A DNA stretch of 64,000 bases from an uncultured Latescibacterota bacterium (lineage in GTDB: Bacteria > Latescibacterota > UBA2968). Where the stretch lies: assembly GCA_951812755.1 (NCBI GenBank), contig OX638329.1, positions 3,232,522-3,296,521 on the forward strand, written 5' to 3'. The notes under the pieces were generated by a model. It was not told the origin of the DNA, searched no databases, and saw nothing but the letters and a program-made list of their open reading frames with translations. The translations under genes were made by a program, and so were the position numbers. This document shows, piece by piece, positions 1 to 10,031 of the stretch; the first letter of the stretch is position 1; the number at the start of each line of letters is the position of its first letter.

Positions 1-739
1 GAATGCGTTCTTCGTCGAGGGGGGGATAAAGGCCGCGAAGCTGTTTGAATTTGCGAATGGCTTCGGGTTCATTGGGCGTGTGTAGGGGGATATCGACGCG
101 GTCGTAGTAATAATCAAAAAGCTCTTTGTGCGCGATAAAGGGACAGTGAGGCAAAAGGAATCCCGCCACTGCAGCAAAGGGGCGGTTGCCTGGATTTTGC
201 GATTTGTCGCGCAGATACGCGCTGGTTTTTTCCGCGACTATTTCGTCAAAAACGTGGTACGAGCCATATCCCCGTCCTGCTATTTCGACGGCTGTGCGAT
301 TTTGTCCAGTGGTTGCCGTTGAAATACTTTTGAAGAGAGGCGCGCCCTGCCTGTTTGCGCCCGGGTGTGTGGCGCCGTATTCGCCGAGGGGCCGATTTTC
401 AAAGCCGTGTCGCTGGTCGTGTCCGTTGAAGTGCATCCGTCCAATAAGCGATGTTTCATACCCGGCCAGTCCCATGGCATGTGCCCAGGTGGGAATGCCC
501 GAGTGCAGCAAATGATTGTTGTTCCACACGCGATTGGACGAAGGTGTGCGACACGTCATAAATGACATGCGACTGGGCACGCAAACGGGTGAGGCGCAAT
601 ACGCGCTGGTGAAGCGCATACCGCTTTCTGACAGGCCGTCGAGATGGGGCGTGCGCACGAGGGGATCTCCATAAGCACCAATGTGATATTTGCTGTGCTG
701 ATCGGAGATCATCAGGAGAATATTGTATTTTTCAGACAT
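1..739 (-). CDS. Sulfatase family protein, N-terminal part (cut by window edge)
   Basis: The reading frame is open from an ATG at 739 to the left edge of the window, giving 246 residues and no stop, so the C-terminal part lies outside. The start carries the alkaline-phosphatase/sulfatase fold signature: a metal-binding S-D-Q-H near residues 12-15, then the sulfatase signature C-V-P-S-R with the cysteine at about residue 53. In this family that cysteine is converted to formylglycine and attacks sulfate esters. G-R-M-H-F-N near residue 100 also fits. No clear signal peptide is visible, so a cytoplasmic enzyme is possible. The substrate cannot be told. Arylsulfatase or choline-sulfatase-like proteins are the nearest classes. 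Confidence 0.9.
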   Translation of the reverse strand, partial: MSEKYNILLMISDQHSKYHIGAYGDPLVRTPHLDGLSESGMRFTSAYCASPVCVPSRMSFMTCRTPSSNRVWNNNHLLHSGIPTWAHAMGLAGYETSLIGRMHFNGHDQRHGFENRPLGEYGATHPGANRQGAPLFKSISTATTGQNRTAVEIAGRGYGSYHVFDEIVAEKTSAYLRDKSQNPGNRPFAAVAGFLLPHCPFIAHKELFDYYYDRVDIPLHTPNEPEAIRKFKQLRGLYPPLDEERI

Positions 740-740
740 G

Positions 741-780
741 GATCAGGATTCCCAGGATTAAAGGATGTACAGGATTATCC
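741..780. repeat. Dispersed intergenic repeat (aggatt-type)
   Basis: The stretch is built of iterated short blocks of the type aggatt and tacaggatta, located just upstream of the sulfatase start. Similar 'atcctgtacatcc' sequences are common as intergenic repeats in many bacterial genomes. It is non-coding in this context. Confidence 0.5.
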
Positions 781-805
781 CCAGCCCCCAAAAGCGGTGA
801 TGGAA

Positions 806-831
806 CGTAGGAGCGGGTTTTAAACCCGCCC
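806..831. repeat. Inverted repeat GCGGGTTTTAAACCCGC
   Basis: A near-perfect palindrome at 813-829 with G/C-rich arms lies between the lptG stop and the sulfatase start. It could be a weak terminator for lptG, but no clear T tract follows. The surrounding gtaggagcgggtttt form resembles dispersed REP-like hairpins. Confidence 0.55.
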
Positions 832-842
832 AAAATTGGCGA

Positions 843-1913
843 TTATTTGCGCGTTGTGAGGAGCGTGATAATCCCAATCGTGCCAAAGATCGCATTTGCC
901 CCCCACGCGCCCCAGGCAGGGGATAGTACATCGTTCCAACCCATGGCGCGCCCGAGTTGGATACATCCGTAAAAGGCAAAACAGATGAGCAAGCACATGC
1001 CAATTTGGATGGGGCGTCCCGTTCGCCGCATACGAGAGGCCAGAGGCAGGCCAAAGAGGGCGATAACGAAGTTCGCAAATGGAAAAGCCAACCGCATGTG
1101 GCGCGCCACAGATTCTCGAAGCGTCTGGCTGCCGTTGCGCGATTTGCGCTGGATAAAATCTGTCAGTTCCGAATACGTCATCTGACCTTCGGGCACGACA
1201 TCGCGTACGAGATCTTCGGGCGTGAGGGTCACATCTTTCGCCGCCCACACGCGAAATGCGCGATAAAATTCTTTTCCTTCTGAAAATACGCGCTGATCTC
1301 CGTTCATGAAATGCCATTCTGCGGTGGCCCAAACCGCTTCTTCGGCGCGAACGCGCTCTGTGAGCGCCCCGCCTTCATACTTGTCGAGCACCACCTGCCG
1401 CCCTTTCATGGTCGTGGCGTCGTATTCCCTCATTGACAAAACGCGCCTGCCCGTATCTCGTAACGCGATCTGCACGCGGATGGACTGAGGCCCTATTGCT
1501 GATTGACGCGGTTGTTCGATTTTCGATCGCGCCCGATTTGCTCGCGGCACGACCTGGTCGGCCATCGCAGCGGCCAAAATACTGATTCCAAGGGCCAGCA
1601 TTTGCAATGGAATTACGACTTGATAAAGACTGATGCCGGCACTTTTCATTGCCAGCAATTCCCCGCGTTGTATCAGCCCGCCCATGCAGAACAACCCCGC
1701 GAGCAAGACTGCCATTGGAAGCACGAGGACGACAATATAGGGCAAATAGCAAAAATAATAAGATATAATTGTTTCCAGGCCGACTTCCCGGTCTATGAAC
1801 GCGCTGAGGCGATCCACCAGATCAATTACGACAAAAACAACGGCAAAAGCCAGCAAACTGACGCCAAAGGGCATTGCAAATTGGATGACGACATAGCGGC
1901 TCAAAATACGCAC
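843..1913 (-). CDS. lptG: LptG-type LPS export permease (YjgP/YjgQ family)
   Basis: This 356-residue membrane protein of the LptF/LptG family is part of the inner-membrane LptBFG transporter, which extracts lipopolysaccharide and passes it to LptC. Hydrophobic segments lie near the N-terminus (about residues 10-35, 50-80, 95-115) and three or more near the C-terminus, around a soluble jellyroll-like middle, as expected. I chose a GTG start at 1913 because AAGGAG lies just upstream and the upstream lptF stop is only 2 bases away; the open frame further upstream lies inside lptF. The lptF-lptG order matches E. coli. No lptA, lptB or lptC is in the window. Confidence 0.88.
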   Translation of the reverse strand: MRILSRYVVIQFAMPFGVSLLAFAVVFVVIDLVDRLSAFIDREVGLETIISYYFCYLPYIVVLVLPMAVLLAGLFCMGGLIQRGELLAMKSAGISLYQVVIPLQMLALGISILAAAMADQVVPRANRARSKIEQPRQSAIGPQSIRVQIALRDTGRRVLSMREYDATTMKGRQVVLDKYEGGALTERVRAEEAVWATAEWHFMNGDQRVFSEGKEFYRAFRVWAAKDVTLTPEDLVRDVVPEGQMTYSELTDFIQRKSRNGSQTLRESVARHMRLAFPFANFVIALFGLPLASRMRRTGRPIQIGMCLLICFAFYGCIQLGRAMGWNDVLSPAWGAWGANAIFGTIGIITLLTTRK

Positions 1914-1915
1914 AG

Positions 1916-3190
1916 CTATCTCCTTTTTTCGCCCCACTCGCAGATAATCCGCGCAGATAGAACAGCGCCGACGAGAGCGGTCAATAGATTGGGCACCCAC
2001 ATGGCCAACCAGGGCATGAGTACACCCCGGTCGGCCAATTTTTCACCGCCGATAAGAAAAATCCACCATACCAAAAAAAAGCCAATGCTAATCGCAGCGC
2101 CAATTGCCGCACTGCTGCTGCGCGCCCACACACCGATAGGCGCACCCACCAGCACAAATGCCACACAGGCCGCGGGGATTGAAAATTTTTTGTGTACTTC
2201 CACACGCAATCGGTCTGCGGCTCTCGACTTATGGTGTGCAATCCGCGTATCGGCTGCCACGCGCCCCAATACAGCGCGCAACGACTGCACGGGTTTTGTA
2301 TCTGCGGAATCTATTAATACCTCGCGCACAAAAGCATCTAAAAGGTTCGCCCTTTTGACCTTTGCCTGATGCAATTCGCTTTCGTATTGTGCAATTTTGT
2401 GCCGCATGGTGGCAATATCCATTTCCCGATCATTGCGATATGCCGATGAAGACCGCGACAACTGATGGCCCGCATCTCCGAGTCGCAATTTGGCTTTGGC
2501 AAATGTCGTGAGCGCATAGACTGTGGGATCGTCTGGATCAATGCGGTGCATTTCCCCATTAAAAAGATAGAGCAGGGCTTCGTCTCGCGCTTCGTCAAAT
2601 TCGACAATACCCGAATCGGCAACCGCTGTTTCGGGAAAGCCATCGCTATTAAAGCTATATACCAGCAAGTCATAAAGGGTATTGCCGCCTGCATCGGCGC
2701 GATCAAACAAAATCTGGTAATTTTTGAAATCGCCAATCATCACACCGGCCTTGTCGGCCAGTGCGACCGCGGGGCGTTTGCGGTGAATGTCTGTCATCAA
2801 CACGCGGGCGCGGTGATTAAATTCGGGCAAAACGCGATCATTGAAAATCACCAGCCCAATTCCCAGCAGTGCGGCGACGAGCAGTACCGGCCCTACAACC
2901 TGGTGAATTCCAATGCCCAACGCCCGCATGGCCACAATTTCGCCCGCGGCACTTAAACGACCATAAGCCAGCAGGGTACTGACCAGCACAGCCATTGGAA
3001 CAGCGAGGGCAATCATCCAGGCCGTATTTAAAAAAAACAACTCAAAAACCACACTTATAGGCACGCCTTTTCCCAGAATGCGATCGAGCATTTGCAAAAT
3101 GAGATCGATGACCAGAAGAAAGATGATCACTGAAAAACTAAATAAAAATGGCATTATCAGTTCGGATAGCACATACCGATGCAAGCGCAT
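1916..3190 (-). CDS. lptF: LptF-type LPS export permease (YjgP/YjgQ family)
   Basis: This 424-residue protein pairs with the LptG-type protein directly downstream. It has N-terminal membrane helices at about residues 12-35, 50-75 and 98-120, a large periplasmic-type domain, and C-terminal helices around 310-400, including an A-F-V-L-V-G-A-P-I-G segment typical of the family. It would form half of the LptFG channel in the inner membrane. The M-R-L-H-R-Y-V-L-S-E-L start fits the family, in which the first helix begins about 10 residues in. It is divergent from sprA, with about 200 bases between them that must hold both promoters. Confidence 0.9.
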   Translation of the reverse strand: MRLHRYVLSELIMPFLFSFSVIIFLLVIDLILQMLDRILGKGVPISVVFELFFLNTAWMIALAVPMAVLVSTLLAYGRLSAAGEIVAMRALGIGIHQVVGPVLLVAALLGIGLVIFNDRVLPEFNHRARVLMTDIHRKRPAVALADKAGVMIGDFKNYQILFDRADAGGNTLYDLLVYSFNSDGFPETAVADSGIVEFDEARDEALLYLFNGEMHRIDPDDPTVYALTTFAKAKLRLGDAGHQLSRSSSAYRNDREMDIATMRHKIAQYESELHQAKVKRANLLDAFVREVLIDSADTKPVQSLRAVLGRVAADTRIAHHKSRAADRLRVEVHKKFSIPAACVAFVLVGAPIGVWARSSSAAIGAAISIGFFLVWWIFLIGGEKLADRGVLMPWLAMWVPNLLTALVGAVLSARIICEWGEKRR

Positions 3191-3307
3191 GAGGAACCTT
3201 TTTTTAAAAAGTGGGTTTAACTTTCAACGGAATATACGGCTTTTTACCTCTGAAAAAAAGACGTGCTTATCGATGTTTATTTCCCGTCAATTTCTGCGGA
3301 TTTTGCC

Positions 3308-3335
3308 TTGACTTTCATGTAGCTTGTGCTATTAT
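3308..3335 (+). promoter_or_regulatory. Predicted sigma-70 promoter of sprA
   Basis: The -35 box TTGACT (3308-3313) and -10 box TATTAT (3330-3335) are separated by 16 bases. Each differs from consensus at one position. Transcription would start near 3342. That rules out the upstream ATG at 3324 and supports the ATG at 3393 as the sprA start. Confidence 0.6.
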
Positions 3336-3392
3336 TCAACGACCTATCACCCGCTCCTTAATACAACTTTCCTACTGTTTCCCAAACCCCTT

Positions 3393-6300
3393 ATGAAGTT
3401 TATTCACACTCATCTGTGGTCGCGCGGCCTCAGTGTTTTATTTTTTCTTGCGGTTTTCTGCTCGAGTATTGCGTTTGCCTCGCCGGGTTTGCGCCCGCAA
3501 ATAGGTGCATCAACGCTTGAAGCATTTTTGCGCGATACACCTGGATCCACTTCTTATTTTCCCCGAAGGCGCTCCTATGCGACCCCCACGGCGCAACTGA
3601 TAGAAACGGAGACTGAATATACACTTATGGTATTCCGCGATCTGGGGGGCGCGCCTTATGGCCTTCCGGTGATTATCAGTCTGAGCGACTTTATGCGCTA
3701 TAAGTTCCACCATGATACTCATCGCCTTGCACTGGAGCGATTGGGCGGGACGATGGATTACGACCGAGAAGGTGAGGGCATAATTGATGTCAAAATTCCG
3801 ATTCGCGTCCCCCGGCGGTTGAGTGCTATTACTGGGGAAGGGGATGCCAATCTCACCATACGGGGGCACCGCCGCATCGAATTATCGGGTCTCTCGCAAT
3901 ACACTTTGGGGCAGGCGCAAGCAGTTCACACGCGCACGTCGCGCTTTCCCACCATCAATTTTGAGCAAGAAGCCCAACTCACTGTTGAAGGCTCCATTGG
4001 CGATCGAATCCTGGTTTCGCTGGAGCAAAATAGCGAGCAAAGCTTTGATCTAACCGAGGGCTTGCGTCTGCAATACAAAGGCGATGAAGACGGCATTATT
4101 GAAACCATAGAAGCGGGCAATACTTCACTGGCTTTGCCCGGAACGCGACTGGTTGGATTTAGCGGCGGTAACAGAGGTGGATTATTTGGCATCAAAACGC
4201 GGGGACGGGTTGGCGCCATCAACTTTACGGTTGTCACATCCCAGGATAAATCGTCGAGTGATCGCAAAACCTTTACGGGGCAAGGAGAAGAATCGTCTAA
4301 TGAAATCCCCGATTACAGGTACGTCGAAAACACCTACTTTTTTCTCGATAACACTTATCGAGAAAATTTTCGCAACGGCTTGTTCCCCGCGCCAGGTGAT
4401 CGCGTCACTGAGCAGAGTGTGCGCGTATTCATAAACGACTACAACGCGCAAAACGACCTCGAAGACTCGGCCATTCCCGGCGTTGCATACCTCGTGTGGA
4501 ACAATGGATCGCCCGATGAAGCGGCGTCGCGCGGCTTTGATAAGGGTGTTGAAGAAGGCACGTTTCACGAACTCGATCCCTCCGAATTTACACCTTTTCC
4601 CGAAGGCTATCTCATCCATGAACGCGGTTCGATTTCGCGGGGCTACACGCTTGCGGTAGCTTATCAAACCGCGTCGGGTGAAAATTTTGGCGACATACAA
4701 TTTATTCCCGATCCGGGAAATCCAGACAAAAGAATTCAGCTCAAGCTCATCAAAGCCAGACAACAACGCCCCACAGACCCGACATGGAGGCTTGCGTGGC
4801 GCAATGTTTATCGCCTTGGCGGGCGCAATATCGATCCCGAGGGCCTGTTCGTTGGCATCTTTCGCAATGTGCCTGGTGAAAATCCACAGGATAATCAAGA
4901 AGGCAAGTCATATCTGGAAATTTTTGGCCTCGATCGGCACACCAACAGATCTTCTGAATCTTCTCCGCCAGATCGGCTCATCGATATTGGTACGGGTAAT
5001 GAGATCCCCGGCCTGAGCCTTCCCAGAGGGCATCTCGTCTTTCCCTTTCTCGAGCCTTTTGGCGAAGAGGGTTTGGGCGCGCCCGACCTCGAGGTGCGCG
5101 TGCCGGGCATTTACAATGAAACCAACACGGCGAACCGCACTGAAGCGGGGCGGTATGTTCTGCGGGTGCGTTCAACGAGCCAATCGACCGAATACAACCT
5201 CGGGTTTCTCGGACTGGTTGAAAACAGCGAAGTCGTGCGTCTGAACAACCGTACCCTGGAACGGGACGAAGATTACACGATAAATTATCAGACAGGCCGC
5301 TTGAAATTTATTGGCGATGCCGAAAACGAGGTTTCAGACCCCACGTCTGATCTCGACATATCGTATCAAACCAAAGACCAATTTGGTTTTGGACAGTCCA
5401 AAAGCCTTTTGGGCGTGCGTCTCGAGCGACCCTTTGAGGATCAGTATTCGCTTATTGGTATGACCTTGCTCTACGGCACTCAAAGTACTGCCTCGCCGCG
5501 CGTGCGGGTTGGGCAGGAACCCACGCGCACTATTTTGTGGGATGCCAATGCGCGCTTCCGGATGCAACCCAAACTATTGAGCGATCTCATCAACTCAATT
5601 CCCCTCGTGAACACGCAGGTGCCGTCGTCTATCGACATGGACTTTGAAATCGCGCAGAGTTTGCCAAATCCCAATACCAAAAATGTGGCTTATATCGATG
5701 ATTTTGAAGGTGCTCTGAACAGTACGGCGTTTTCGATTGGCAAAATCGGGTGGAATCGCGCAAGTGTTCCCATCCGCAACAACAGAACGCTCACATTGCC
5801 ACAAGGGCGGCTTACGTGGTATAACCCCATTGACCGCGATAGGGGATCTCTTTCCCGAATTCAGCCTACCCGCGATGACATAAGCGCGGAACAAGACATT
5901 ATCGATATTCTCAAACTGCGATTTGACCCCGCGCGTAGCAATGGATTTCCCATTCGTTCACAGAACAACGAAAATGGCATTCCCCAGCGATCCTGGGCGG
6001 GCATTATGCGCTATGTCAATGGTCTCGATTTGTCGCGGTCCAAATTTCTCGAACTCTGGATTCGGGGGGACGACGGGCATTTGCACATCGATTTGGGCGA
6101 TGTATCTGAACGCGTTAGCCTGCCCCTCGATCACCCCATGTATAATGACCCCAGTGATCGAGAGCGATTCCCAAGTGGTTTTCGCACAGAAGACAAACCC
6201 ATCGGCGGCTTGCCTACAGGAGACGATATCGTCATTGACGAAGAGGATATCGGTTTGGATGGATTGACCGATGCCGAAGAAACTGAGATCTTTCGAAATA

Positions 6301-9300
6301 TATTTCCGGGTGTAACCGTGCCCAACGATCCTTCGGGAGATAATTTTGAAGATGTGGATCAAAACACGACGGATATCCTGCGCCGCTATCCCTCTGGACT
6401 CAATGGCACAGAGGGCAACAGAGCAGAGCGCCAATCTCGACCCGATACCGAGGACCTCAACGGCAATGGTTTTCTCGACCAGCGCGAGAGTTTTATCCGA
6501 TACAGCGTCGATTTGTCCAGCAATCGGGGGCTGTCCTCTGCATCGGGCACTTTTACCGGTCCATCTACGCTGGTACCTGGCACTGAATCCGATCTCTTTC
6601 CCGAATTGGGCGGTATTACAGATCCTCCGTGGCGTTTGTTGCGTATTCCCCTCAAAGGACAGGACGCGCCTCGCATCTTTGAAGGCAGTCCCGACACCAC
6701 ATTTGCCAGCGCGCTTGACTTTGTGCGCGTTTGGATCGAACACAACGACACGACCTCTGTCGAAATCTATACTTTTAGCGCGACCGGTAGCGAATGGCAA
6801 GAAGACCCGGTCGCTTTCGGACAGTCGTCGGGAGATTTTCAGGTTTCGACTATCGGTACCAACAATTCTTTTTACGAGTCCCCGCCCGGCCTCGAGCGAG
6901 AAATTGATCCCACCACGGGGATCCGTTTGTCTGAAAATTCTCTGGTGCTCGAATTTGTCGATCTCTACCCGGACGAATCCATCTCTGCATCCCGCAACTT
7001 CGCCAATGGCGAGAACTATACCGAATACGGTGTTATGACGCTATTTTTGCACGGCGGCAACCCCGCCGATCCGACGTATAACACCAATTTTTCAGATGCT
7101 GCAGATTCCCTGAGCGCTGGTCCCAGTCCCATCGAATTTTTTATGCGTTTTGCCCCCATCAATGAAGATTCTCTCAACTTTTACGAATACCGATCACGGG
7201 TTTATCGCGGCTGGGCAGAAGAAACCAATACCGTCCGTTTAGACCTCGAGATCATGTCGCAAATCAAAGGCCAGTTGCTCGACCTTCAATCCACCGAGCA
7301 AGCGTCTGATACCGTCAGTGTATCGCTTCGCCGTGGCGATTTTCTCGCCCACTACGACAAAGAGGGCAACCGCATTGAGATCGACGTGGATGGCCGCACC
7401 TATATCGTGCGCGGCAATCCCGCGCTGTCTTCAATCAGAGCCTTTACAGTGGGGATTCGCAACCGCGGCGATGAGATTCTCATGGGTGAGAATGAAGTCT
7501 GGATGGATGAATTGCGCGTTGATGAAATCCGCAAAAAACCCGCCTTATCTGCCCTGGCTGACACGCGTATAACCCTCGCTGATCTGGGCAATTTAACGGT
7601 CAATCTGGAACGCAGAAGCGGCGATTTCCAGGACTTGCAAGGCCGGGCTTCAGGCACCACCACCACGCGCTTCAACTTTGACAGCCAGCTCAATATCGAC
7701 AAATTCTTTCCCAGAGAATGGAATACCTCCATGCCCGTCCGATTCAGCTATAACCGCTTTACATCAAGCCCTCGTATTCGCCCGGGATCGGATATTGTGC
7801 TCACCCCTGAACAAAAAATCAACGAAAGCGATGTGCGCTCTCAGACGCGCTTTACTATTTCGCTGAGAAAACGGCCAGCACGCGAAGACCCGAGTCTCTT
7901 GTCTCGCATTTTGTTTGACAAAGCCTCCACGTCACTCAACTACAGTTCTGACGCCTCGACAACGGGCGCGATCACACAGCGCAGGCGAAGCCAGAATCAG
8001 AACTTAAACGGCAATATGACCTATAATCAGGCGTGGTCTCAGCGCGAAGCTATCGCCATTTTTAAGTGGCTACCCTTTTACAAACCACTCAAAGAGGCGC
8101 AGTTTTTTTACCTGCCCACCAGTATTAATTACAACCTGCGTTTTAATCGCGGGGTGTCGGACCAAACGTCATTTCGCGCCATCGCGGGCGATACTTCAAA
8201 TGTGATTGATACAGTTCGAGAAACCTTCAATCTGACCGAAAGTTACGCCATCAAACTCTCGCCATTTCGCAGTCTAAATGCCGATTATTCGCTCACTCTC
8301 AACCGAGATTTGCGAAATGGATACGCCCTGACGCAACTCCAATTTGGGCGTGAAGTATCGCGCAACCAATCGCTCAACTTCAGATTTACGCCGCGTATTT
8401 CCAGCTGGATTACTGTGAATCCGTCGTATTCGGCTACTTATACGGATCGCTTTGAGATCGGTGGTGATCGCGTGCAGTACGGCAGCATTCGGCGCGGCCT
8501 TACCGTCAATAGCCAGCAAACGGCGAATGCGCGTGTCAATCTCAACCTGCCCGGCTTGTTTCAACGCTGGACACGCAAATCCGGTAAAGATGGTTTTTCC
8601 ATTTTGCAATGGATCGGAAAAGTGGGGGGGCGCCTTCAGAATGTGACGAGCAGTGTTTCACAGAACAAATCAAATAATTTATTTGGCCTCACAGCCCGCC
8701 CCTCTTTGGCCTATCAATTTGGCTTTCAAGATACGGTTCAGGTCCCCATCGTAGTTGTGAGTACGGGAACGAGAACCAATGCTGTCAATGTGCGAAGGCA
8801 GGCGCAGGTATCCAGTGGTATCCGACTACCTCTGGGTCTGAATTTCAACACCTCTGCCAATTATTCCGAAAACGAACGCACTGGCAATACGCTCGGCAAA
8901 GACGATCAGGTCATTTTTCCCAAATTTGACGCGAGTTGGCGCGGTCTCGAACGCGTGCCTTTGATTGGCTGGTTTTGGGTCAGTTCCAATGCCAGTTTCG
9001 GGTACCAGGAATCGCGCACCCGACGCGGTGATGGGAGTCTCAGTCTCTCGCCGCTTTATCTGACAAGCGATGCCACAGAAATATCCTATAATCCACTTTT
9101 TCAGTGGAGCGCGCGCTGGAAAGGGGATGTGAATACGACATTTAGCCGCCGCCAAACCCGTAATGACGAAATCCGCTACCAGCGCAATGTGACTGTCGAT
9201 ACAACTTCTGTCCAACCGACTCTTGCCGAACGCCTGATTGGGACCACTTTGACGGAAAATGGCACATTGCAAGCAGATGTGCGCTATTCATTGCGCGGAA

Positions 9301-9575
9301 AATTTCAGCGCACTCTCGACCTCACGCTTTCCTTTTCGCGCAATTTGAATACGCAGACCGAAATGCCCCGAAGTGCCGAACCCGATGTGCCTGCCGAACC
9401 CATTATCCGCCAAAATTCGACCTCATGGTCTGTCAGCTTGAGCACGCAATATGCCTTTAGCTCGCGATTTACGGGCGGCACCACGTTTCGCCATGAACGG
9501 CGCAAAGACCACCTGCGCGACCTCACCAATGTGACCTGGGATTTCCGATTCTGGGGTGAAATCGGATTTCAGTAA
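3393..9575 (+). CDS. sprA: SprA-like giant outer-membrane protein
   Basis: The product is 2060 residues. Starting at 3393 it begins with a signal peptide of about 30 residues ending in A-F-A-S-P. SprA (Sov) of Bacteroidota is the very large beta-barrel translocon of the type IX secretion system and is needed for gliding. Recognisable here are the repeated SprA module near residue 200 (V-E-G-S-I-G-D-R, then I-E-A-G-N-T-S-L and G-I-K-T-R-G), and Y-I-D-D-F-E-G near residue 767, which matches the conserved V-D-D-F-E-G of SprA. The C-terminal 700 residues are rich in alternating beta strands and end in F, typical for an outer-membrane barrel. It is slightly shorter than the usual ~2400. No other T9SS gene is in the window. 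Confidence 0.88.
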   Translation: MKFIHTHLWSRGLSVLFFLAVFCSSIAFASPGLRPQIGASTLEAFLRDTPGSTSYFPRRRSYATPTAQLIETETEYTLMVFRDLGGAPYGLPVIISLSDFMRYKFHHDTHRLALERLGGTMDYDREGEGIIDVKIPIRVPRRLSAITGEGDANLTIRGHRRIELSGLSQYTLGQAQAVHTRTSRFPTINFEQEAQLTVEGSIGDRILVSLEQNSEQSFDLTEGLRLQYKGDEDGIIETIEAGNTSLALPGTRLVGFSGGNRGGLFGIKTRGRVGAINFTVVTSQDKSSSDRKTFTGQGEESSNEIPDYRYVENTYFFLDNTYRENFRNGLFPAPGDRVTEQSVRVFINDYNAQNDLEDSAIPGVAYLVWNNGSPDEAASRGFDKGVEEGTFHELDPSEFTPFPEGYLIHERGSISRGYTLAVAYQTASGENFGDIQFIPDPGNPDKRIQLKLIKARQQRPTDPTWRLAWRNVYRLGGRNIDPEGLFVGIFRNVPGENPQDNQEGKSYLEIFGLDRHTNRSSESSPPDRLIDIGTGNEIPGLSLPRGHLVFPFLEPFGEEGLGAPDLEVRVPGIYNETNTANRTEAGRYVLRVRSTSQSTEYNLGFLGLVENSEVVRLNNRTLERDEDYTINYQTGRLKFIGDAENEVSDPTSDLDISYQTKDQFGFGQSKSLLGVRLERPFEDQYSLIGMTLLYGTQSTASPRVRVGQEPTRTILWDANARFRMQPKLLSDLINSIPLVNTQVPSSIDMDFEIAQSLPNPNTKNVAYIDDFEGALNSTAFSIGKIGWNRASVPIRNNRTLTLPQGRLTWYNPIDRDRGSLSRIQPTRDDISAEQDIIDILKLRFDPARSNGFPIRSQNNENGIPQRSWAGIMRYVNGLDLSRSKFLELWIRGDDGHLHIDLGDVSERVSLPLDHPMYNDPSDRERFPSGFRTEDKPIGGLPTGDDIVIDEEDIGLDGLTDAEETEIFRNIFPGVTVPNDPSGDNFEDVDQNTTDILRRYPSGLNGTEGNRAERQSRPDTEDLNGNGFLDQRESFIRYSVDLSSNRGLSSASGTFTGPSTLVPGTESDLFPELGGITDPPWRLLRIPLKGQDAPRIFEGSPDTTFASALDFVRVWIEHNDTTSVEIYTFSATGSEWQEDPVAFGQSSGDFQVSTIGTNNSFYESPPGLEREIDPTTGIRLSENSLVLEFVDLYPDESISASRNFANGENYTEYGVMTLFLHGGNPADPTYNTNFSDAADSLSAGPSPIEFFMRFAPINEDSLNFYEYRSRVYRGWAEETNTVRLDLEIMSQIKGQLLDLQSTEQASDTVSVSLRRGDFLAHYDKEGNRIEIDVDGRTYIVRGNPALSSIRAFTVGIRNRGDEILMGENEVWMDELRVDEIRKKPALSALADTRITLADLGNLTVNLERRSGDFQDLQGRASGTTTTRFNFDSQLNIDKFFPREWNTSMPVRFSYNRFTSSPRIRPGSDIVLTPEQKINESDVRSQTRFTISLRKRPAREDPSLLSRILFDKASTSLNYSSDASTTGAITQRRRSQNQNLNGNMTYNQAWSQREAIAIFKWLPFYKPLKEAQFFYLPTSINYNLRFNRGVSDQTSFRAIAGDTSNVIDTVRETFNLTESYAIKLSPFRSLNADYSLTLNRDLRNGYALTQLQFGREVSRNQSLNFRFTPRISSWITVNPSYSATYTDRFEIGGDRVQYGSIRRGLTVNSQQTANARVNLNLPGLFQRWTRKSGKDGFSILQWIGKVGGRLQNVTSSVSQNKSNNLFGLTARPSLAYQFGFQDTVQVPIVVVSTGTRTNAVNVRRQAQVSSGIRLPLGLNFNTSANYSENERTGNTLGKDDQVIFPKFDASWRGLERVPLIGWFWVSSNASFGYQESRTRRGDGSLSLSPLYLTSDATEISYNPLFQWSARWKGDVNTTFSRRQTRNDEIRYQRNVTVDTTSVQPTLAERLIGTTLTENGTLQADVRYSLRGKFQRTLDLTLSFSRNLNTQTEMPRSAEPDVPAEPIIRQNSTSWSVSLSTQYAFSSRFTGGTTFRHERRKDHLRDLTNVTWDFRFWGEIGFQ

Positions 9576-9587
9576 TTGGACTTTTCT

Positions 9588-10031
9588 ATGTTCACTTTTA
9601 ACCGCAACGAACAAATTATTTTATTGCTGCTGTGCTGCGTTCTCATTGTGGGGATTGTCGTCCGTTATCTCGACAGTAAAGATCCGGATCGCATTCCCGA
9701 TTTTGAGGTGCGTAAAAATGCCGTGGAAGTCCCATCGCCAGAAGAAAATATTTCCTCGACGTCATCTATAGCACACGGGCAGAGTCAGGTGGAAATCCCA
9801 TCGCCAAAAGAAAGTGTTTCCCCGGTGAGGGAATTGATCGATATTAACCGGGCAACGGCAAAAGAGTTTGAGCGCCTGCCCCGTATTGGGCCTCAAATTG
9901 CGGGGCGCATTGTGGCCTATCGAGAGGAGAATGGGGCATTTAAGCGCGTTGACGACATTACAAAGGTCAGGGGTATTGGTCCCAAAACCCTTGAGCGTTT
10001 GCGTCCGTACCTTACGATGAGTAAGCCATGA
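9588..10031 (+). CDS. ComEA-like helix-hairpin-helix protein, membrane-anchored
   Basis: This 147-residue protein has one N-terminal transmembrane segment (about residues 9-27), a low-complexity linker with two copies of an E-V/I-P-S-P-x-E-x-x-S motif, and a C-terminal double helix-hairpin-helix domain from about residue 85: I-D-I-N-R-A-T-A-K-E-F then L-P-R-I-G-P-Q-I-A and V-R-G-I-G-P-K-T. ComEA proteins bind DNA at the cell surface during uptake for transformation. I prefer the ATG at 9588 over the in-frame TTG at 9576 because it gives the usual short cytoplasmic head. Its stop overlaps the next gene's ATG by 4 bases, so the two are translationally coupled. Confidence 0.82.
   Translation: MFTFNRNEQIILLLLCCVLIVGIVVRYLDSKDPDRIPDFEVRKNAVEVPSPEENISSTSSIAHGQSQVEIPSPKESVSPVRELIDINRATAKEFERLPRIGPQIAGRIVAYREENGAFKRVDDITKVRGIGPKTLERLRPYLTMSKP

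Noticed and set aside
1503-2369. Plus-strand ORF of 288 codons over lptF/lptG
   Set aside because: It lies antisense to two well-supported membrane protein genes and has no domain-like text.
5958-6800. Minus-strand ORF of 280 codons inside sprA
   Set aside because: Antisense shadow of a strongly recognisable gene. The length follows from codon bias.
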